Notes under the pieces: model-generated
The model's input: the letters and a program-made list of their open reading frames with translations, nothing else
Database searches by the model: none
Told to the model about the DNA's origin: nothing
NCBI GenBank assembly: GCA_020975725.1
Contig: QXJR01000008.1
Location: 496,001-560,000, forward strand
Direction of reading: 5' to 3'
Length of the DNA: 64,000 bases
Source of the DNA: Picocystis sp. L7
Lineage: Eukaryota > Chlorophyta > Picocystophyceae > Picocystales > Picocystaceae
Made by a program: the position numbers and the translations under genes
Part shown: positions 58,945-64,000 of the stretch, piece by piece
Layout: each line of letters opens with the position of its first letter
How positions within the stretch are numbered: position 1 is the first letter of the stretch

Positions 58945-59880
58945 TTAACTGAACAAGGTGAGATCCAAAGCGTGGAACACGCAGGAGCGGACTGGTACGT
59001 CTGCCTCGTTGAAAGCCCAACACCAACGCTGCCACTCGGATGACCCGAACTCGCCGAAGCAATTCGCGAAGGTGGAGGGAAACGCAAGGAGACACACCCA
59101 TCCGAACTGTTCGTACGACGGTTTGTCCTGCGAGTGTCTGTCCAACCTTGCCTTTTTGTAAGTTGCCAAGCTCTGAACCATTGCATCGCGACCCTTGTCT
59201 GAGTGGAGATCCTTCACTTCCACAGCGACCGTGAGAGTGTGGGCCAGCTGCAAGCACCGACTTAAAAAGGCATCCAGCGTCGGCACCATGGCCATGGATT
59301 GCTCTCCCAGCTTCATGGATTGGACTTCTTCCAGCGTGAGGTCACGAATCCGCGCACGCGACCATGGTATACCACGACCTTCCACTGCACGGATCACGTC
59401 TCGATTGGTTTCCCTAGGTGGGAACCCACGTTTCAGACCACCTCCTACGTCGTGATAGAGCACAAGGGCGCCGTCCTTGGTCTCTTGCACGTCCACTTCG
59501 ACGTAGCAGGGTGCATCCCACACCTGCCGACGCTCCCGGAACCGTTCCAACGCTTCGATGGTGTTTTCCACCACTCTTCCTTGGTATCCTTCTGCACCTG
59601 CACGGTGTCCTGGATTGTCCTGAAGTTGTCCCACCACCTTGCTTCCCACCCACGCGTACAACGTCGCACAGATGAGAGCGAGCGTTCGCCACCAACCCCA
59701 GACGATTCCGACGGCGAGCCCAGCCGCGGCCCACGCCCACCATCCCCACGCAGCTCTCGTCCTCCACGCCGGCAACGTGCGCAGGGCCAAACAAGAGGAC
59801 GCCAGCACGTGAAGCAGGAACAGCACGGTCCGAAGGGGATAGAACCGACGTGCTTTTCGGATCCACGTGGCGATCTCCAT
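58945..59880 (-). CDS. Glycerophosphodiester phosphodiesterase-like membrane protein
   Basis: A GDPD-family protein; such enzymes hydrolyse glycerophosphodiesters to glycerol-3-phosphate and an alcohol. From ATG 59880 it has 311 residues with two N-terminal hydrophobic spans (about residues 12-35 and 45-80). The GDPD core has the first catalytic motif in HRAGAEGYQGRVVENTIEA, where His, Arg and the ENT segment are conserved. The metal-binding VEVDVQETKDGALVLYHD has the Glu, Asp and second His. Later barrel motifs with VEVKD are present. The sequence GHRAGAEG is a little unlike the usual HRG. It converges with the TSSC4-like gene, with about 90 bp between stops. Confidence 0.85.
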   Translation of the reverse strand: MEIATWIRKARRFYPLRTVLFLLHVLASSCLALRTLPAWRTRAAWGWWAWAAAGLAVGIVWGWWRTLALICATLYAWVGSKVVGQLQDNPGHRAGAEGYQGRVVENTIEALERFRERRQVWDAPCYVEVDVQETKDGALVLYHDVGGGLKRGFPPRETNRDVIRAVEGRGIPWSRARIRDLTLEEVQSMKLGEQSMAMVPTLDAFLSRCLQLAHTLTVAVEVKDLHSDKGRDAMVQSLATYKKARLDRHSQDKPSYEQFGWVCLLAFPSTFANCFGEFGSSEWQRWCWAFNEADVPVRSCVFHALDLTLFS

Positions 59881-60718
59881 CGCGTCCTGGATCCCCCTTC
59901 GCCTCGTGATTCTGGTTTGGGAGTGGGCGGCCGCAGGTGCTCGAACCCGAGCGTTGCTGCTTTTCCAGCTTCGAACAAGCGGATGTGCTGGCGCGCTTCG
60001 TCTCGTTGGCTGCTGGAGCGGTGGTGGCGAAGGTGGCGGTGGTGACGTCTTGGGGTCTTCGATGCACTCGTACACCACGTGTCGGAACGGATGCACGGAT
60101 AGGTGCGGTGGACGTCAATCGGCACGAGGCTTTGCGTCGGTCCTTTCCCAGCGTTCAGTACGCTTCCGGTGTCCTTGCATCCTTCCAATCCTGTCGTTTC
60201 GTTCGTCTGGAACGGTGCTGGTTCGCCATGAATTGGACACAGGTACGTTCCCGACACAACGATTGGGTGCCGCGTCGGTGTTCTCAGGAAGGATGGATCC
60301 ACGCGTTGGGACAATTGGGTTGCACACCCTTCCACCACTTGGTCGACGTCTCGCCCGTGTCGTCCGATCCGATAAGATGCGCAGGCATCGCGCACGTGTC
60401 CAAGGTTGGGGTCTTCCCCCCACCTTGGACAGAAGAAACTCCCTGGTCTGCCCCATCCCTCGGTGTCCCTGACTCTCCCCCCCCAACCCAACCACCTTCC
60501 GAGAGGGATCGAGAGGGAGGGACCACCGGCTGAGAGGGATCGAGAGGGAGGGACCACCGGCTGAGAGGGATCGAGAGGGAGGGACCACCGGCTGAGAGGG
60601 ATCGAGGGGGAGAGATGGGTGAGAGGGATCGAGAGGGGGAGAGATGGGTGAGAGGGAGGGAGGGAGAGGGAGCACAGGGAGGACAGCGAGTGGTGGAGAA
60701 AGCCGGAGAGACGAGTGC
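59881..60718. other. Divergent promoter region, GDPD / Gemin7-like, with tandem repeat
   Basis: About 840 bp between divergent starts. The GDPD frame stays open to 60096 but without ATG. The right part contains the 31-bp tandem repeat and a polypurine tract. A 433-codon minus-strand frame across this region (59445-60746) is a Ser/Pro/Leu-rich artefact. Confidence 0.45.
60501..60670. repeat. 31-bp tandem repeat followed by polypurine tract
   Basis: Three exact 31-bp units starting at 60501, 60532 and 60563 (GAGAGGGATCGAGAGGGAGG then GACCACCGGCT), a partial fourth, then GGGGGAGAGATGGGTGA units and GAGGGAGG. It ends about 50 bp before the Gemin7-like start codon, so it is probably in the 5' UTR or core promoter. 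Confidence 0.92.
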
Positions 60719-60994
60719 ATGCCGATCTCCGATGCGGACGGCGCAAATGAGCGTGCGAGCACGCAGCAGCGGGAACGCATGCTGCGCCTCTGGAAGTGGA
60801 TGGGGGACGGAAAGGAAGCCGACATACACATGTTCTCGGACGTACGCGTGCGCGCCAAGGTCCTCTCTGTCGACGCCTCGAGACAGGAGATGCTCGTGGA
60901 AAAGCTCGAAACGCCGATGGGAACCGTGCCGAACGCCATCCTACGTGGCTCCGACCTCGTCTCTGTATGCGTACAAGGATCCCCCGTCGGGTAG
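60719..60994 (+). CDS. Gemin7-like SMN-complex protein
   Basis: A 91-residue protein with an Sm-like fold signature of Gemin7, a component of the SMN complex that loads Sm rings on spliceosomal snRNAs. The match covers ERMLRLWKWMGDGKEADIHM, VRVRAKVLSVDASRQEMLVE, and especially the end, KLETPMGTVPNAILRGSDLV. Human Gemin7 has a similar QTPIG...ALLR-SD pattern. The length is slightly below the animal protein. ATG 60719 follows a purine-rich repeat. The EamA transporter gene begins 77 bp after the stop on the same strand, and its frame is open right through this gene. Confidence is limited by the short length. Confidence 0.65.
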   Translation: MPISDADGANERASTQQRERMLRLWKWMGDGKEADIHMFSDVRVRAKVLSVDASRQEMLVEKLETPMGTVPNAILRGSDLVSVCVQGSPVG

Positions 60995-61070
60995 GAAGGT
61001 TTCAAGAAACACAAGAGCACTCAAGAGTGATGGTGCGTCCGTGGATGGCGAGGAACGCCCTTCCTTCCGC

Positions 61071-62015
61071 ATGGCACAGGTGGCGTTATGGAGTGTTCCA
61101 CTGCTCTGGGCGTCGTACAACATAGTGGTGAGACAACTCTTCGACCTTGAAGATGCGCCTCATCCTGCCACGCTCACGTTCTATCGATCCGTCATCGCTG
61201 CGGGGGCCTTTGCCGCTGCAGTGGGCTTCGGAGGAAGTGCAAACACTCCGTTGAAGCCTTCTCGATGGCGCATGTTGAGCTGGGCTTCCTTTGAGCTGGG
61301 ACTCTGGAACTTCCTAGGGACAGCTTTCCAAGTGGTCGGACTCGAATGCACTACGGCCACGCGCGGAGGATTCCTGCTGGCTACCTGTAATGTCCTGGTT
61401 CCCCTTTTCGCAGCCTTGAGCGGACAGACGGTGAACCCTTTTGTGTGGCTCAGTTGTGGCATGGCAGCTCTTGGAGCTGCAGTGCTGTCGATGGACCATG
61501 CGGGAGGAGATGTACCTCCCGAGGTGGCCGAGAAATTGATTGTAGGTGACCTTGCCGTGCTCGCCTCGTCCGTTTTCTTCGCTGTGGCCACTATCCGATT
61601 GGAAAAACACGCACGTGAGAATCCCAATTTCTTGCTTGTGGCCGGAAAGACCATTTCTATGGTGATTTTTGCACTTTTTTGGGTGCTAGCAGATGGAGAA
61701 TCGTGGCGCCATCCGATCGAAAGCATCGCTGGTCCTGCCATGAAGTGGGAAGGGAACCTGGTTATCTGGGCCATGATCGCCTACTCGGCAGTTGGACCTG
61801 GAGGTTTTGCTGCTTGGATGCAAACGGTAGGCCAGAGGCAAATATCAGCATCGCAGGCACAAGCTGTATATGCAATGACACCCGTTTTCTCGGCTGCCAT
61901 GGCTCCCCTACTGTTGAGTGACAATGCAGAGAGATTGGGATTTTATGGGTACATCGGAGGAGGGCTCCTTGTTGTGGCTGGCCTGGTTGTAGGACTAAAT
62001 GGGGATCCTGAATGA
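61071..62015 (+). CDS. EamA-domain (DMT superfamily) transporter
   Basis: A drug/metabolite transporter superfamily protein with two EamA domains and about ten membrane spans in 314 residues. Domain 1 starts VPLLWASYNIVVRQLF and contains FYRSVIAAGAF and LGLWNFLGTAFQVVGL. The family stretch TTATRGGFLLATCNVLVPLF follows. Domain 2 includes LAVLASSVFFAVATIRLEK and the conserved end ASQAQAVYAMTPVFSAAMAP. Related plant and algal proteins sit in the plastid envelope. The frame is open upstream to 60615 across the Gemin7-like gene; that reading is Ser/Arg-rich and might encode a transit peptide, but I prefer ATG 61071. The substrate is unknown. Confidence 0.85.
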   Translation: MAQVALWSVPLLWASYNIVVRQLFDLEDAPHPATLTFYRSVIAAGAFAAAVGFGGSANTPLKPSRWRMLSWASFELGLWNFLGTAFQVVGLECTTATRGGFLLATCNVLVPLFAALSGQTVNPFVWLSCGMAALGAAVLSMDHAGGDVPPEVAEKLIVGDLAVLASSVFFAVATIRLEKHARENPNFLLVAGKTISMVIFALFWVLADGESWRHPIESIAGPAMKWEGNLVIWAMIAYSAVGPGGFAAWMQTVGQRQISASQAQAVYAMTPVFSAAMAPLLLSDNAERLGFYGYIGGGLLVVAGLVVGLNGDPE

Positions 62016-62241
62016 GGTAGGCCGCGTACATCTCAAGAAATTTTTACCTGTCGCGCGGTTCAGGTGTAGAGACTAGTTTTGTTGTGTAGCATGTCCATCA
62101 GTTTTTCGCTACAACGGTGGAAAAATATTTCCAAATTGCAATGTAGATTAAGCCGAATTCATTACAATCCAATCCATATCACTTCCTCCACCAGCTTCCC
62201 ACGAGGAGGCCTGTCCATCTCCCCAAAATCGTTCTCCTGGT

Positions 62242-63974
62242 TTACAACAGCCCAATCACTTTCCACCAGACTGGCCCTGCCCCAAGCCACACAACGAGGT
62301 AAAAGATTGACATGACAAATCCCATCTGGTACCACTTGGGAAGAGGCACATATCCTGCACCAAAGTAGGGAGGGGCCGAACCAATTCCATAGTTGGTTGT
62401 GCAGCCCATCAGATTGGACATGTACCCAAGGACTAGGGCAGCGAGCATCGGGGGGGCACCGCAAGCCACTGCGACGGACAAGAATGCAGTGTACATTGCT
62501 CCGATATGAGCAGCCCCTGAAGCAAACAAGTAGTGAGAGTAAAAATAGAGAAGGATCACAATCAAGAAGGCTGGCTGCCAAGCAAGTCCTAGACCTCCCA
62601 CCACGTTCACGACGGCACTAGAGAAAGCTGGGATGACGCCGAGCTTGTTCAGGTATGCCGCCATTGCAATCAGGGCTGCAAACCAGGTCAAGGTGTCCCA
62701 GGCAGCACTTTCCTGGAGGCACTCCTTCCAGCTTATAACTCCTGTTACCAATAGGATGGTAAGTCCCACCAAGGCTGCTCCTATCGAACCGATCCCTACC
62801 GCACTGCCAAAGATCCACAGGCCTACAGTAATGGAGAGAGCTACTGCCATTACCTTCTCATCCAGCGACATGGGTCCAAGTTTTGCGAGCTCCTCCTTCG
62901 CCAATTTCGGCGCTTCCGGGGACTCCTTAATCTCTGGCGGATAAAGTGCATACAAAACCAATGGCACACCAATCAGTGAGATGATTCCTGGCACAATAGC
63001 ACCCAGTGCCCACTGTCCCCAGCTGATCGTCTGGCCGATGGCTGTGGTAGCCAGATTGACTGCCAATGGATTCGCTGCCATGGCAGTAATGAACATTGCC
63101 GAAGTCACACACGAGGTCTGAAAGCAAGTAAGCATCAAGTAAGATCCCAACTTCCTCTCTGTACCGTTGTTGGGGTCCGAACCACACGACACCGACAGAG
63201 CCTTTGTGAGAGGAAGAAAAATGCCACCAGAGCGGGCAGCCAGGGATGGAATGGCTGGTGCCAAGAGTGCCTCTGCAAAGACAAGCGAATATGTCAAGCC
63301 CAGAGTGGTCTTTCCAAAAAGGGACACGATGAAGTAGGCTATACGGTTTCCAAGGCCAGTTTTGATGAACCCTCGAGCCAAGAAGAAGGCGAGCGCAATC
63401 AACCACGGGATCTCACTTGCAAAAGCGCTGAAAGCCGCAGCAAAAGTGAGGGTTTTCGTGTTGATTGCCACGCCGAGGCCAATCATTGCCACAGCTCCGA
63501 GAGGCACAGGGGTGGTGATGATCCCCACTGCGTGTTTGGACGTCCACACCGCGTCAGCGTCGCACTCCAGTGACCGCTGGATGAAGCATCACGCCCGTCG
63601 AAGTCGCACTTCGTCTTACCAATCGTTCCGAGGAATATGGCGAGCAGGTGCCAGGCTTGTTTCGTGATGCCGGCTGGAGGCGGGATGACCCACACGACCG
63701 CGGCTGTGAGCACGCACGCGGCGAGCTTCTTGAGGTCGGCACCTTTCCAGGTGGAAGGAGGCGTTGCAGAAGCGGCCGACACGGCAGGCGTGGAAGCCGA
63801 GGCCTTCACCTCGGGTTTGCGTGCTTTGAACGAAGTCGTACGCGTCCGGAAGCCTGCATGGGCGTTCCTTTCGTCGAGTTTGGCGCGCGTCGCGACCGGT
63901 CTCTTGGCGAACCCTGCAGGTCGCGATGTCCTTCCTGCGGCCGTCGCGACGCGTCCCGGCCGCGTTCGCGGCAT
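62242..63974 (-). CDS. DiT1: Plastid 2-oxoglutarate/malate translocator (DiT1/OMT1), two exons
   Basis: The inner-envelope antiporter of the plastid that imports 2-oxoglutarate for ammonia assimilation in exchange for malate; a DASS-family member. Coding runs from 63974 to 63620 and 63527 to 62242, with a 92-bp GTAAGA...CAG intron, giving 546 residues. Splicing rebuilds the conserved LGTIVGIITTPVPLGAVAMI across the junction. The first 75 residues are Arg/Ala/Ser/Thr-rich, as in a transit peptide. Family landmarks are SEIPWLIALAFFLARGFIKT, LVFAEALLAPAIPSLAARSG, LMLTCFQTSCVTSAMFITAM, AWDTLTWFAALIAMAAYLNK and YFYSHYLFASGAAHIGAM. The end has LPKWYQMGF and WWKVIGLL. It nearly fills the right edge of the window. 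Confidence 0.95.
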
Positions 63975-64000
63975 GGCGAGGGTCGACGGAAAGCTCGCCA

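Noticed and set aside
59445-60746. 433-codon minus-strand frame over the GDPD gene and the 31-bp repeat
   Set aside because: It overlaps the real GDPD frame on the same strand in another phase and is mostly repeat-derived SLPLDPS-type sequence.
62242-63549. Right-end transporter as a bacterial DASS gene or contamination
   Set aside because: A GT-AG intron splits the conserved LGTIVGIITTP stretch and the N-terminus looks like a plastid transit peptide, so it is a nuclear plant-type gene.

Overview
This window looks like nuclear DNA of a green alga (Viridiplantae). The evidence is a plastid magnesium chelatase I subunit, a plastid NTRC, a plastid 2-oxoglutarate/malate translocator, a CCT-domain CONSTANS-type protein, a plant-type DWF5 sterol reductase and a KEA-type potassium antiporter. 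Genes are dense. Most are intronless or carry a few short GT-AG introns of about 50-180 bp, and neighbours lie close on both strands. Several stop codons are followed by AATAA or AATAAA. A permuted tRNA gene fits a red-alga or prasinophyte-like lineage, but I cannot name the species.

Layout. 0-14 kb: DWF5 sterol reductase, TMEM184/LAZ1-like membrane protein, DASS anion transporter, C-terminal J-domain protein, CCT protein with a half-eroded B-box, an unresolved 2.5 kb stretch, and CHLI. 14-16.4 kb: the relic of a Fanzor (eukaryotic TnpB-like RNA-guided nuclease) gene. 16.5-33 kb: 2-oxoglutarate dehydrogenase E1 with an unusual EF-hand-like insert, acyl-protein thioesterase (5 exons), bZIP factor, LARP1, a split mitochondrial TatB-like gene, ATP11/ATPAF1, a CPBP-type protease, and a large surface receptor-like protein with six Cys repeats and a bacterial Bmp/PnrA-like ligand-binding domain. 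33.2 kb: a permuted tRNA-Ala(CGC) gene whose 3' half precedes its 5' half. 34.5-41.4 kb: a Ty3/gypsy LTR retrotransposon carrying a cytosine-5 DNA methyltransferase, with LTRs that read as identical and a 4-bp target duplication. 42-64 kb: BAH protein, KRI1, NTRC, INSIG-like protein, ZnF-UBP ubiquitin protease, KEA antiporter, F-box/beta-helix protein, TSSC4-like protein, GDPD-like enzyme, a tiny Gemin7-like gene, an EamA transporter and the DiT1 translocator.

The genes are housekeeping genes of plastid, mitochondrion, nucleolus, spliceosome assembly and membranes rather than one pathway. Loose themes are sterol biology (DWF5, INSIG-like), mitochondria (OGDH E1, TatB-like, ATP11) and snRNP assembly (TSSC4-like and Gemin7-like within 3 kb). 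Between the compact genes lie ORF-poor, AT-richer stretches that look like decayed mobile DNA. Several starts are preceded by a palindromic TTTCGAAA-type motif that may be a core promoter element.
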